A DNA stretch of 64,000 nt from Pseudomonas sp. N3-W (GCF_024970185.1 NZ_CP103965.1:3034001-3098000); one strand, 5' to 3'. Counted from the first letter of the stretch, positions 36,166 to 44,519 are shown. Program-made: numbers and translations. The notes: generated by a model not told the origin, from the letters alone.

Positions 36166-38913
36166 ATGAGCCAGACCGTAACTCCAGGGCAATTGCAGCA
36201 ATGGTTGTTCGACGGGCAGGAAATTGCCCTGTTTGATGTGCGCGAACATGGCCAGTACGGCGAAGCCCATCTGTTTTTCGGGGTCAACCTGCCGTATAGC
36301 CGCCTGGAACTGGAGGCGCGACGCCTGGCGCCCAATCCTCAGGTGCGGCTGGTGATCTACGACCAGGATGGCGGCATTGTCGCAGCCCGTAGTGCGCAGC
36401 GTTTGCAGGCGCTGGGGTATGGCCGTGTGCATATTCTGGCCGGTGGCGCCGATGGCTGGCAGGCTGCGGGTTACCAGCTGTTTGCCGGTGTGCATGTGCC
36501 GTCCAAGGCCTTTGGCGAGTTGGTGGAGGAAGCCAGTCACACGCCGCATGTCACCGCCAGCCAACTGGCCGAATGGCAGGCCCGGGGCGAACCGCTGGTG
36601 GTGCTCGACGGTCGGCCGTTCGAGGAGTATCGCAAGATGACCATCCCCGGTTCGGTATGCTGCCCGAACGGTGAATTGGGCTATCGGATTCACGACCTGG
36701 TGCCGGATGAAAAAACGCCGGTCGTGGTCAATTGCGCCGGGCGCACACGCAGCATCATTGGCGCTCAGACACTGATCAATCTGGGATTGAAAAACCCGGT
36801 CTATGCGTTGGAAAACGGTACTCAGGGCTGGTATCTGCAAGATCTTCAGCTGGAGCATGGCAGCACTCGGCGCTATGCCGACGAAGTGTCGGCGAAGACG
36901 TTGCCGGCACAGCGTCAGGCAGCCACTGAACTGGCGCAACGGGCGGGGGTGAAAATCATCGAGGCCATGCAGGTTGAACAGTGGGCCAGCGATGCCGGTC
37001 GTAGTCTGTTCCTGTGTGACGTGCGCACCGCCGAGGAGTTTGCCGCGGGCAGTCTGCCGTGCGCGCAACACACACCCGGCGGGCAGTTGATTCAGTCCAC
37101 TGATCTGTACATCGGCGTACGTCAGGCGCGGCTGGTGCTGATCGACAGCGACGGCATACGGGCACCGATTGTGGCCAGTTGGCTGCGGCAATTGGGGCAA
37201 GACGCCTATGTGCTGAAGGACGGCCTGGACAGCGGTCTGGCATTGTCGGTGGAGGAGGCCGGCGCCCCTGAAGTGCTGCCGCCGATCAATGCTCAGGCGT
37301 TGGCCGATGCGTTGAAGGATGATGCTGTGGTGTTGATTGATCTGCGGCCGAGCATGAGTTATCGCAAAGGCCATATCGCAGGGTCGCGCTGGTCGATCCG
37401 TTCGCTGCTGGCAGCCGAAGTGGCCGGCGAGCGGCGGCCATTGGTATTGCTGGCCGATGATCCGGCGTTGGCCGCTTTCGCGGCGCTGGAGTTGCCTGAC
37501 ATTCAATGTCAGCAGGTCCGGCTGCTGGAAGGCGGACTCGATGCCTGGCGCGCAGCCGGTTTTACGCTGCAAGAGGATGCCCATACACCCGCCGATCATC
37601 AGTGCATCGATTTTCTGTTCTTTACCCACGACCGTCACTCCGGCAACAAGGACGCGGCGCGCCAGTACCTGGCCTGGGAAATCGGCTTGCTGGCGCAGAT
37701 GAGCGACGAGGAAATTGCCAGCCTCAAACCCCTGCGTTCGCCAACGCCACAGGACCGGGTGCGTACCCGGCTGGTGCATTCGGCACGTACCGCAAAGGGG
37801 GTTGGTGGCCGTTCGGTCAACGTGCCGGTAACTCGCCTGAGCACCGTGCTGTTCGACAATCTGGCGCAAATGCGCGACGCCCGTGCCCGGCGTGACAGCG
37901 AGCGCGTCCTCAGCTACGGTGCCCGTGGCAATCCGACCGCATTTGCCCTGGAAGACCTGGTCACGGAGCTGGAAGGTGGCTATCGCACCCGGCTGTTCGG
38001 CACTGGGCTGGCGGCCATCGCGCAGACCTTTCTGGCTTACCTGCGACCCGGTGATCATGTGCTCATCAGCGATGCGGTCTACACCCCGGTGCGGCGTCTG
38101 GCCCGTGAGCTGCTTGAGCCGTTCGGTATTCAGGTCAGCTACTTCGCCCCGGACGGCAGCGGCTTGCAAGCACAACTGCAAGCCAATACCAGGATGGTCT
38201 ACACCGAAGTGCCGGGGTCGCTGCTGTACGAACTCTGCGACCTGCCGGCCATCGCGGCGCTGTGCAAACCCCGAGGCATATTGTTGGCCGTCGATAACAC
38301 CTGGGGCTCGGGCTATCTGTACAGACCGCTGGCGCTGGGTGCCGACATCTCGATCATGGCGCTGACCAAATACCTGAGCGGTCATAGCGATGTGGTCATG
38401 GGCAGCGTGTGTGCCCGCGAGGACGCCTGGCCACAGTTGGCGATCATGAGCGACGCCCTCGGCAACACCGTCAGCCCCGACGACGCCTGGCTGATATTGC
38501 GCGGTGCTCGTACCCTGGCGCCGAGGATGGAGGTGCATGAACGCCAGGCACTGGACGTCGCGCACTGGTTGCAGGGGCAGCCACAGGTCAGACAGGTCTT
38601 TCATCCGGCCTTGCCGAGCCATCCGGGGCACGCCCTGTGGCAGCGCGATTTCAAGGGCAGCAACGGTTTACTGTCCTTTGAGTTACGTGACGCGGACGCT
38701 GCGAACGTCGAGCATTTTGTCGACGCACTGCAGGTGTTTGGCCTGGGGGCTTCGTGGGGCGGGTATGAAAGCCTGGTCACGGTGGCTGAACTCGGCAATC
38801 GGCATAGCGCCGCTGACCGTTCACTGAACCCTGTACTGCGCCTGCATGTGGGGCTGGAGGATGTCGAGGCGTTGATCGAGGATTTGCATCGAGGGTTCGC
38901 TGCGCTGGGTTGA
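36166..38913 (+). CDS. Four-rhodanese / PLP C-S lyase fusion protein
   Basis: 915 residues. Four rhodanese-like domains lie at about 1-110, 125-235, 255-360 and 370-480. Only the second keeps a catalytic cysteine (N-C-A-G-R-T-R, Cys190); the others have Asp or Ala there. From about 530 (DRVRTRLVHSARTAKG) a Cys/Met-metabolism PLP domain follows with the Schiff-base lysine at 735 (IMALTKYLSGHSDVVMGS) and closes at G915. The PLP part resembles cystathionine beta-lyase. I infer that sulfur freed by the lyase passes to Cys190 as persulfide. In relatives, as far as I recall, the two parts are usually separate genes. Confidence 0.9.
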   Translation: MSQTVTPGQLQQWLFDGQEIALFDVREHGQYGEAHLFFGVNLPYSRLELEARRLAPNPQVRLVIYDQDGGIVAARSAQRLQALGYGRVHILAGGADGWQAAGYQLFAGVHVPSKAFGELVEEASHTPHVTASQLAEWQARGEPLVVLDGRPFEEYRKMTIPGSVCCPNGELGYRIHDLVPDEKTPVVVNCAGRTRSIIGAQTLINLGLKNPVYALENGTQGWYLQDLQLEHGSTRRYADEVSAKTLPAQRQAATELAQRAGVKIIEAMQVEQWASDAGRSLFLCDVRTAEEFAAGSLPCAQHTPGGQLIQSTDLYIGVRQARLVLIDSDGIRAPIVASWLRQLGQDAYVLKDGLDSGLALSVEEAGAPEVLPPINAQALADALKDDAVVLIDLRPSMSYRKGHIAGSRWSIRSLLAAEVAGERRPLVLLADDPALAAFAALELPDIQCQQVRLLEGGLDAWRAAGFTLQEDAHTPADHQCIDFLFFTHDRHSGNKDAARQYLAWEIGLLAQMSDEEIASLKPLRSPTPQDRVRTRLVHSARTAKGVGGRSVNVPVTRLSTVLFDNLAQMRDARARRDSERVLSYGARGNPTAFALEDLVTELEGGYRTRLFGTGLAAIAQTFLAYLRPGDHVLISDAVYTPVRRLARELLEPFGIQVSYFAPDGSGLQAQLQANTRMVYTEVPGSLLYELCDLPAIAALCKPRGILLAVDNTWGSGYLYRPLALGADISIMALTKYLSGHSDVVMGSVCAREDAWPQLAIMSDALGNTVSPDDAWLILRGARTLAPRMEVHERQALDVAHWLQGQPQVRQVFHPALPSHPGHALWQRDFKGSNGLLSFELRDADAANVEHFVDALQVFGLGASWGGYESLVTVAELGNRHSAADRSLNPVLRLHVGLEDVEALIEDLHRGFAALG

Positions 38914-39238
38914 CGTGATCGAAGGCTGAATTCGTCGCGCGTTATCAAGCGGCACCGTCGACTTCAGCCCGCCGATCCCCAAAGGCGACGACTTTTCGCC
39001 GGACGCATTACGTCTTCGTGGCACCCGATAGGGTTTAACAGCGACACTTACGCCGGCAGAATTTTTTTTGAAATCAAGGGGTTGCCAGCCTCGGGAAATC
39101 AGTACATAATTCACGCCATCGAAAGCACAGACGGCTGAAAAAGCCTAATGTTTTCAACGAGATAGAGAGCGAAGTAGATTTCGTTCGAAGCTCAGAGTTT
39201 ACACGTTTGGTGTTGTGCTACTGACATCCGACGTTTGA
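38914..39238. other. Intergenic region before tRNA-Cys
   Basis: 325 bases with no convincing gene. It should hold the operon's end and the tRNA promoter. A run of eight T at 39061-39070 has no clear stem. The region 39100-39235 is the likely leader of the tRNA transcript. Confidence 0.5.
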
Positions 39239-39312
39239 GGCCGAGTAGCAAAATGGTTATGCAGCGGATTGCAAATCCGCCTACGCCGGTTCGATTCCGA
39301 CCTCGGCCTCCA
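39239..39312 (+). tRNA. tRNA-Cys (GCA)
   Basis: 74 bases including CCA. The acceptor stem GGCCGAG pairs with CTCGGCC at 39302-39308. The anticodon loop ATTGCAAAT gives GCA, reading UGC/UGU. The T arm contains GGTTCGATTCC. The prophage integrase lies 150 bases downstream, so the 3' half of this tRNA is the probable attachment site. Confidence 0.97.
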
Positions 39313-39317
39313 CTATT

Positions 39318-39352
39318 AAAGCCCCGTAGATCAAAGGTCTACGGGGTTTTTT
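39318..39352 (+). terminator. Rho-independent terminator of tRNA-Cys
   Basis: AAAGCCCCGTAGA faces TCTACGGGG, followed by six T. It starts 6 bases after the tRNA CCA. Confidence 0.92.
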
Positions 39353-39468
39353 ATTGCCTGCGATTTGGGATGTGTTCCGCAACTTTTTGGATGTGTTCCG
39401 CAACCTAGCGATAATTTCGGCGTGGAGCGCGCCAACCTCGCACCAGGTTGACGCTTATTGCAGGTGGG

Positions 39469-40533
39469 TTACTTCGTGGGTTTAACGATCTCGCCCACTC
39501 GTCGATAAACCTTCCTGGTCATCTCTTCGGTGGTGTGCCCCAGTAGTCGACTGGCGTGCGTCAGTTCAATTTCGCTGGCGGCTTTAGGGCGGATGTCCTT
39601 GAACTGAAATTGTCGAATGCTGATGGCCAGCGCTGTGTCGCCGTCGGCTCCGGCCTTGACCGCTGCCTTTTCTCGGGCTTCGTCCCAGCGATTGCGCAAC
39701 ATCTGCTGACTCATCCTGAGGCCGGATGTGTTGGTGATCAGGGTCGAGGTCTTGATTCCGTTGCGGGCTCGACGCTCCTGCAAGTCATCGATAAAGATAC
39801 TGAGCCCGGTTTGGACGCCGGCGTCTTCCAGGCGAATGCGTAGACGCTTCTCGGTCTTGCCTTGGCCAACCATCAGAAAACCTTTGTTCAGGTCCGTTGC
39901 GGAAGTCTTGAGTACGTCGGCTGGACGTTGTCCTGTCAGATAGGCCAAGTCCATCGCGTCCTTGAGTTCCTGCGCAGCCTGGGCGTACACCGCATTCCAC
40001 ACTGTTTCCCCTGCGTAGAAGTCGCGGGGCGTTTCCTTGTTGCGCCGAACACCAAAGCACGGATTGGCATTGGCAGTCAGGCCCCATTCGCGTGCGATGG
40101 TGAACATGTGGGAGAGCAGGGCGATTTCCCGATTGGCCCTGATCTTCGCGGTCCTGGCGTCTCGATACTGGGCCACCACTTGCGGCGTTATCGAATCAAT
40201 GGGGGCCTTCTCGAATGACTTCCTGAGTTGCTTGAGTTCTTTGAGATTGTCCGATTGGGTGCGTGGCTTCTTGCCGGGGATGATCTCCTTTTCATATCTG
40301 TCGAACAGGTAGCCCAGCAGGTGGCTGGGCTTGACCGGTGCCTTACGCTCAAGTCTGGCCCACTCGACCTTGGCTTGGTCGAGGTCGTTGCCCAGCGGGA
40401 TTTCTTTGCGGTTACCGTCGGAGTCCCTGCCGTTGTAGTAATAGGACGTCCAGGTTTCTCCGCTCTTGCGCTGCCGGGATCGGCGGATCATGCGAGGCGG
40501 CAGATCCCGGTTTTCAACATTCTTCTGGCGCAT
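39469..40533 (-). CDS. int: Prophage tyrosine integrase
   Basis: 354 residues. An N-terminal arm-binding part precedes a catalytic domain with the first arginine in LAYLTGQRPADVL, a box II region 'IRQFQFKDIRPKAASEIE' (with the second Arg) and 'SRLLGHTTEEMTRKVYRRVG', which holds the nucleophilic Tyr. It cuts and joins the phage and bacterial attachment sites. It reads towards the tRNA-Cys, as expected for an integrase next to its att site. Confidence 0.95.
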   Translation of the reverse strand: MRQKNVENRDLPPRMIRRSRQRKSGETWTSYYYNGRDSDGNRKEIPLGNDLDQAKVEWARLERKAPVKPSHLLGYLFDRYEKEIIPGKKPRTQSDNLKELKQLRKSFEKAPIDSITPQVVAQYRDARTAKIRANREIALLSHMFTIAREWGLTANANPCFGVRRNKETPRDFYAGETVWNAVYAQAAQELKDAMDLAYLTGQRPADVLKTSATDLNKGFLMVGQGKTEKRLRIRLEDAGVQTGLSIFIDDLQERRARNGIKTSTLITNTSGLRMSQQMLRNRWDEAREKAAVKAGADGDTALAISIRQFQFKDIRPKAASEIELTHASRLLGHTTEEMTRKVYRRVGEIVKPTK

Positions 40534-40536
40534 TGA

Positions 40537-40785
40537 TCAACTCACGCTCGCCAGGTCAAGTGTCCAGGTTTCAGCGACGGCATTGGAAGCCGAGGGTTTA
40601 ACTCCCGCTAGTTTCAAGCGGGCGTAAACGCGGCCAACAATAGGTCGCCTGGCGCCGGTCAGCACAAACTGCCAGTGGTTTTGGGTGAGCCATTGGATTT
40701 GTCGAGAGGGGATCTGGTAGCCGGTGATGGTAGTAAGCTCGTCTTCGGTCAGCGTTTCACTTTGCAGTTCCTTGATGTTGCTCAT
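40537..40785 (-). CDS. DUF4224 small phage protein, excisionase-like position
   Basis: 82 residues from the ATG at 40785. It has the DUF4224 pattern: 'LTEDELTTITGYQIPSRQIQ', then W-L and 'RPIVGRVYARLKLAGVKP'. Proteins of this family are small DNA-binding-like factors that usually sit directly before phage integrases and may act as excisionases. It ends 3 bases before the integrase start and overlaps the upstream gene by 4 bases. Confidence 0.85.
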   Translation of the reverse strand: MSNIKELQSETLTEDELTTITGYQIPSRQIQWLTQNHWQFVLTGARRPIVGRVYARLKLAGVKPSASNAVAETWTLDLASVS

Positions 40786-41003
40786 GCGGCCTCCATTTGC
40801 TCGGTGGCTTCTTTGGTCATGTTTGCGCGGTACAACTCGCGTGTCGTAAGCATGCGCACGCTGACATCGACGATCACGTTGTGCGTGCCTTTGATCTTGA
40901 AAGTGACCAGCTCCAGGCGGTCTCGCGCGGTGATAGTGGTGGCGGGATCGCGTAGGTCGTACACGTTGTCGCTGCCGTAATAGCTCATCAGAAAGGAAGC
41001 CAT
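40782..41003 (-). CDS. Small protein derived from a C5 cytosine methyltransferase end
   Basis: 73 residues from the ATG at 41003 with GGAGGCC nearby. It reads MASFLMSYYGSDNVYDLRDP, A, then TITARDRLELVTF and VDVSVRMLTTRELYRAN. This matches the target-recognition and motif IX-X region of phage cytosine-C5 methylases ('RML.PRELYRAQGFP'). No catalytic motifs are present, and the end after R-A-N is unrelated. It is either a gene remnant or a repurposed fragment; it keeps a coupled 4-base overlap with the next gene, which argues for expression. Confidence 0.65.
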   Translation of the reverse strand: MASFLMSYYGSDNVYDLRDPATTITARDRLELVTFKIKGTHNVIVDVSVRMLTTRELYRANMTKEATEQMEAA

Positions 41004-41077
41004 GCTTGGCCTCCATGGACGGGAGTGACGAAAGTGTGCAATCTCACGGGTCTTCTGAAAGCAAGGGACCAGGTTGA

Positions 41078-41674
41078 ATGAAAGGACTGAAATTTCCACC
41101 ACTTATGAACACCGCCACAGTTTGGGTGGTGTGGTTGTTTTTGGCAGTCGGTGCTTTGGGGTGGGCTCTGTTTGTATTGCTTGATGCGTTTGATGCAAAG
41201 AAGGATGCAGCGGCATGGGTGCAAGCCGTTGGTTCGGTTCTTGCCATCATCGTCGCAATTGCTGTCGCCAGCTCGCAGAACCAGCGGGCTTATCAAACTG
41301 CGAAACAGGAAGAACGAGAGCTTTTGAACAAGTTGTGTGTTGTCGCGAATTTCGTTGCAGAAGTATCGAATAATGCCAGCAGCTATCTCAGTGATAACGC
41401 TGGTGACAAACGTATGGTGTCCAGGTTTGAGATCTCTTTGCGGGACTGCGACTATTTGATGCGTGAAGTGCAGTTTAATGAGGTGCCCCGTGCGGAAGCT
41501 GCTGTAGGCTGGCTTGAACTCCGCGCAGCGGTTAGAGATGTTCTTCACGGCGTTCAGACGATTCAGGAAGGGAAGCGTGGTGGCGTTTCCATGCTCGTTA
41601 TTTATGACATGGAGGCAGGTGCCATCGCGGCTGAAAACGCCCGTTGCCGAATTAATGCCGCTTGCGCCGGATGA
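41078..41674 (+). CDS. Single-span membrane protein, possible phage moron
   Basis: 198 residues. Hydrophobic segments lie at about 11-33 (WVVWLFLAVGALGWALFVLL) and 50-63 (GSVLAIIVAIAVAS), followed by a charged helical cytoplasmic part. It runs against all its neighbours and is less GC-rich than they are, with its own start after AAAGGA-like bases, which is typical of late-acquired prophage cargo. I do not recognise the family. Similar N-terminal segments (WVQAVGSVLAIIVAI) occur in membrane proteins of unknown role. A defence or exclusion role is possible but unproven. Confidence 0.65.
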   Translation: MKGLKFPPLMNTATVWVVWLFLAVGALGWALFVLLDAFDAKKDAAAWVQAVGSVLAIIVAIAVASSQNQRAYQTAKQEERELLNKLCVVANFVAEVSNNASSYLSDNAGDKRMVSRFEISLRDCDYLMREVQFNEVPRAEAAVGWLELRAAVRDVLHGVQTIQEGKRGGVSMLVIYDMEAGAIAAENARCRINAACAG

Positions 41675-41922
41675 CAACTCACGCGCCTGTGCTTTCTCCC
41701 CCACAGCAGGCTGCGCGAGCGGGCGATTCTGAGCGATTAGCGTTGCATCAGGTGTGGCTGCCCCGCGCAGCTTTTCGTGGGGTATAAGTGTCTCGGCAGT
41801 GGCTCTGAGAGGGGCGATAATGCCTGCTGCTGCGCAGCAGAGACTGTTTGTTTCAGGTGTGTCGACCCGATTGGTGTTGCGGAGCAAAGCGGTCGATGTC
41901 TGGGTGGTGAGCTGTTCCATCT

Positions 41923-42465
41923 TCATGCCGCTTTCCTCCGGTGTTCAATAACGAGTTGGTCCATCAGGCGCTGGTGAAACGTGAGCCGTGCTTCGGTGGC
42001 GGACCATGGGCGGATGGTTTCTGCCGTGGGTTCTATGGCGGCCAAGCAATCCCAGGTGGCAGAGTCGGCAGGCATGAGGTCGCGGCGTTCAGTGGCTAAG
42101 GCCACAAGGTCGGCGTGGCGGACGGAAGCTGGTAGTTCGCAGTCGAGGTCGAAGCGAGTGCAGATGCGCTCCCAGATCCACTGTTCGACGTCCTGGTACG
42201 CATGCATCCATTGCTTGAGCGGTTGCACCATGTCGCCGACGTAGGCCTCGGCCGCGTGGTGGAGGAGCGCCGCCAGTTTGTCTGTTTCGGGCACCATGTC
42301 TGCGACCATGCAGGAGTGTTGCGCCACGCTGTAGAACTCTCGGGTGTGCCCATTGAAGCGGCACAGGTGCGCCAGTGAGTGGGCAATGTCGCGTGGATCG
42401 ATCAGGTCTGCATCAGGCTCGTAAAGGTCAAAGCGCTTGCCTGAAGCGGTGAGAATCTGGCTCAT
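41923..42465 (-). CDS. HD-domain phosphohydrolase of phage
   Basis: 180 residues. HD-type motifs: REFYSVAQHSCMVADMV and LLHHAAEAYVGDMVQPLK, the H..HD pattern being partly degenerate (H-H-A-A-E instead of HD). It is like YfbR-type 5'-nucleotidases that hydrolyse dNMPs and are often carried by phages. It is first read through a 4-base overlap from the gene upstream. Confidence 0.82.
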   Translation of the reverse strand: MSQILTASGKRFDLYEPDADLIDPRDIAHSLAHLCRFNGHTREFYSVAQHSCMVADMVPETDKLAALLHHAAEAYVGDMVQPLKQWMHAYQDVEQWIWERICTRFDLDCELPASVRHADLVALATERRDLMPADSATWDCLAAIEPTAETIRPWSATEARLTFHQRLMDQLVIEHRRKAA

Positions 42466-42683
42466 GCCGCCTCCCTGACCAAGTCCGCCAGTAGCTGGGC
42501 GTTTCTGGTGTCCTTGTTCAGTTTGCGTAGGGCGTCGTTACCGATCAGCGCGACCAGCTGCCTGTCGAACTCCTTTTGAAAGCGGGTCAATTCCTGCAAC
42601 TCGCTGGTGACTTTGGTGCATTGCAGTTGCAACGTGCCGGCTGCTTGCGGGGTCAGGCGTAGCAATGGCGTGGGGCGCTTCAT
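42462..42683 (-). CDS. Small phage protein, unknown
   Basis: 73 residues: MKRPTPLLRLTPQAAGTLQL, then a helical, charged stretch LQELTRFQKEFDRQLVAL and a Leu-rich end. It overlaps both neighbours by 4 bases, so it belongs to the early minus-strand operon. Family not recognised. Confidence 0.7.
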   Translation of the reverse strand: MKRPTPLLRLTPQAAGTLQLQCTKVTSELQELTRFQKEFDRQLVALIGNDALRKLNKDTRNAQLLADLVREAA

Positions 42684-43099
42684 GCCGCGTCCCCCTGTGC
42701 GGTCGGGCCCAGGAGGGCGGCCATATCGAGTGCCTGGGCACGCAAGGCGAGAGAGTCACACTCAAGCTTTTTGCCGGTACGGAAGGCGCTGAATGTTTCG
42801 GCTGCGATTCTCAGTTTTTCGGCGATATCCAGCAGGGTCTGGTGATGATTTTTCCCCAGCTTCGAGGCCGCTAAAGCTTGCTCGTAACGTGCATACAGCT
42901 TCTTCTTTTCGCTGAGGTGCTGGGCGATCAGTAGTTGATGTTCTCGGGCTTGCTCGGACTGGTCCGCCTGTTGAATCGCCTTGCCTTCTTCGATTCCTTC
43001 AGATCGGCCATCAGTCAAACCGAGCCGGTAGCCAGTCCAGTAGATGAGGGCGCTGCCAAGGACGAGGCCGATCAATGCGCAGATTTGAATTGCGGTCAT
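42680..43099 (-). CDS. Membrane-anchored coiled-coil phage protein
   Basis: 139 residues from the ATG at 43099, with AGGAGCAC upstream; the open frame reaches 43198. One N-terminal membrane segment (ICALIGLVLGSALIYWTGYR) is followed by a Lys/Glu/Gln-rich helix likely to form a coiled coil. It resembles small phage anchors of unknown role; a regulatory or lysis link is not supported by position. It overlaps the next gene by 4 bases. Confidence 0.7.
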   Translation of the reverse strand: MTAIQICALIGLVLGSALIYWTGYRLGLTDGRSEGIEEGKAIQQADQSEQAREHQLLIAQHLSEKKKLYARYEQALAASKLGKNHHQTLLDIAEKLRIAAETFSAFRTGKKLECDSLALRAQALDMAALLGPTAQGDAA

Positions 43100-43157
43100 G
43101 TGGTGTGCTCCTAGTGTAGTCGTTGGCTGGTGGTGGCAGCCGTTTGGGTTGTGGGTG

Positions 43158-43475
43158 TTACTCGATTGATTCGTCCTGCGGTCGCAGCATCTCTTCATCG
43201 GCCTTGTAGGCGCGGATATCGATCAGCGATGCGACGTGCCGGATGTGTGCGTACTTTGGCGCCTTGCGGCTGGTGTCCAGCGTGGTGATAGGGAGCTGGA
43301 TCCGGCCGCTGTTGATCTCGGCCACGAACGATTGCTCGTTGAGGTTTCGGAAGTACTGCTCTCGGACCTTTTCCAGTGGGATCAGTACGTCGCCGAAGGT
43401 GCGATAGAGCAGTTCGACGGTGGCTGATTCCGGTGCAGGTTTTAGTCGGAGTGGTGTTTGGCTTGCATTACTCAT
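43158..43475 (-). CDS. PrtN-family pyocin activator homologue
   Basis: 105 residues with the PrtN core: 'VELLYRTFGDVLIPLEKVRE', 'QYFRNLNEQSFVAEINSGRI', Q-L-P, and an 'APKYAHIRHVASLIDIRA' helix. In P. aeruginosa PrtN activates pyocin genes through P-boxes and is repressed by PrtR. Here it is in the early operon of a prophage and may activate late genes. No P-box search was possible. Confidence 0.85.
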   Translation of the reverse strand: MSNASQTPLRLKPAPESATVELLYRTFGDVLIPLEKVREQYFRNLNEQSFVAEINSGRIQLPITTLDTSRKAPKYAHIRHVASLIDIRAYKADEEMLRPQDESIE

Positions 43476-43647
43476 TGGCTTGCTGGGCCTCCTTGCGTTG
43501 TGTTCTGGCCGGGTGATTCCATGCGTTCAGGCAGTGGGTCTTGGTCAGCTCCCGCAGATGTTCAGGCACTTCGAGGAGCGCGGCGTTGCGTTCCTCGCGT
43601 GTGCGCATGACGACGATCTGGCGGGCGTACTCCCTAGGCCACGTCAC
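43468..43647 (-). CDS. Short phage protein between KilAC and PrtN genes
   Basis: 59 residues from a GTG at 43647: M(V)TWPREYARQIVVMRTREER, then an N-A-A-L-L-E-V-P-E-H-L-R-E-L segment and a basic C-terminus. The start overlaps the KilAC stop by 14 bases and the stop overlaps the PrtN start by 8 bases. The pattern 'WPREYA..I.......R..AL..VP.HLR' is familiar from short proteins in Pseudomonas phages, but the function is unknown. Confidence 0.65.
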   Translation of the reverse strand: MTWPREYARQIVVMRTREERNAALLEVPEHLRELTKTHCLNAWNHPARTQRKEAQQANE

Positions 43648-43918
43648 GGTTGTTCATCGGGATGGCGGGTAGGTCTAGCCCCAGTTGCTCAGCCAGCCAG
43701 CGGATGCCAGGTTGCTTGACTCGGGTTGACTGGCTGTATTGCATGCCGAGCTGGTGGTGGAACCAGTTGCTGTCCTTAACCCGCAGGAATTCACGGTCGC
43801 GGGACGGGTAAGCGGGGAGGTTGCGATCATTTAGCAGTGTCTGTTCCCGCATGAGGCTGATCAGCTTGGGACGAGTTAGCCCCAGTTGGTTGGCTGCTTG
43901 GGCGAGTGTGCGTTCCAT
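43634..43918 (-). CDS. KilAC-type antirepressor domain protein
   Basis: 94 residues from the ATG at 43918, with GAGGGGAATG upstream. It reads ERTLAQAANQLGLTRPKLIS, L-M-R, then 'LPAYPSRDREFLRVKDSNWF' and 'KQPGIRWLAEQLGL', the C-terminal DNA-binding domain (KilAC) of phage antirepressors. The usual N-terminal domain is absent. It may bind DNA in control of lytic growth. Confidence 0.8.
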   Translation of the reverse strand: MERTLAQAANQLGLTRPKLISLMREQTLLNDRNLPAYPSRDREFLRVKDSNWFHHQLGMQYSQSTRVKQPGIRWLAEQLGLDLPAIPMNNRDVA

Positions 43919-43928
43919 GACATTCCCC

Positions 43929-44519
43929 TCAAGCAGCGTGCGCGGCGGGTGTTGCTGCCGCAGCCAGGTGGTTGATGGACTCGGCCACTTTGTCGTAGAT
44001 CTCGACATCGCTGCCGTACACGGTGAAGCATTTGGTGTGCGGCCTTTTTTCGCCAATGCTCATGATGGTGGTGACACCAGAGCGGGTTTTAGTGCGATGC
44101 AAGGCGACGTGGAGGGGCAGCTCGAAACCCATGTCGAGACTTGCCACGCCACCAGTACGCACAAGCTCGAACACTTGTTGCTTGTGCTCGATATCGTAGC
44201 GGGCGTATTGGCGGCTGGCGTGCGGAATGTTTAGCAGTTCGGCGGTGTTGCTTTCATCGAACGGGCCGTTGACGATCTCTTCAATGAAGTCGGCCAGCTT
44301 GAGGTGCATCTTCTTTTCGTTCGGCAAGGTCAGCGTGTGGCGTTCGTTGCCTGGCTCGATGACGAACAGGGTGTCCGATGCGTTGCGTTCAACCTTGAGG
44401 CGAAACGCCATAGCTTCACGCTTGGGAGCCGACTTGACTACGTGGTTGAACGTGCCGCTCAGGTTTACTTGAGCGTTGAGCAATTGCAGGGTGCGATTGT
44501 CGAGTTTGAATTTGCTCAT
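43929..44519 (-). CDS. Phage protein of unknown function
   Basis: 196 residues: MSKFKLDNRTLQLLNAQVNL and S-G-T-F-N. Mixed alpha/beta composition with no membrane segment and an Ala-rich end. It overlaps the next upstream gene by 4 bases and is the longest gene of the early left operon after the integrase. Family not recognised. Confidence 0.7.
   Translation of the reverse strand: MSKFKLDNRTLQLLNAQVNLSGTFNHVVKSAPKREAMAFRLKVERNASDTLFVIEPGNERHTLTLPNEKKMHLKLADFIEEIVNGPFDESNTAELLNIPHASRQYARYDIEHKQQVFELVRTGGVASLDMGFELPLHVALHRTKTRSGVTTIMSIGEKRPHTKCFTVYGSDVEIYDKVAESINHLAAAATPAAHAA

Noticed and set aside
36037..38631. 864-codon minus-strand frame
   Set aside because: Shadow of the rhodanese/lyase fusion gene.
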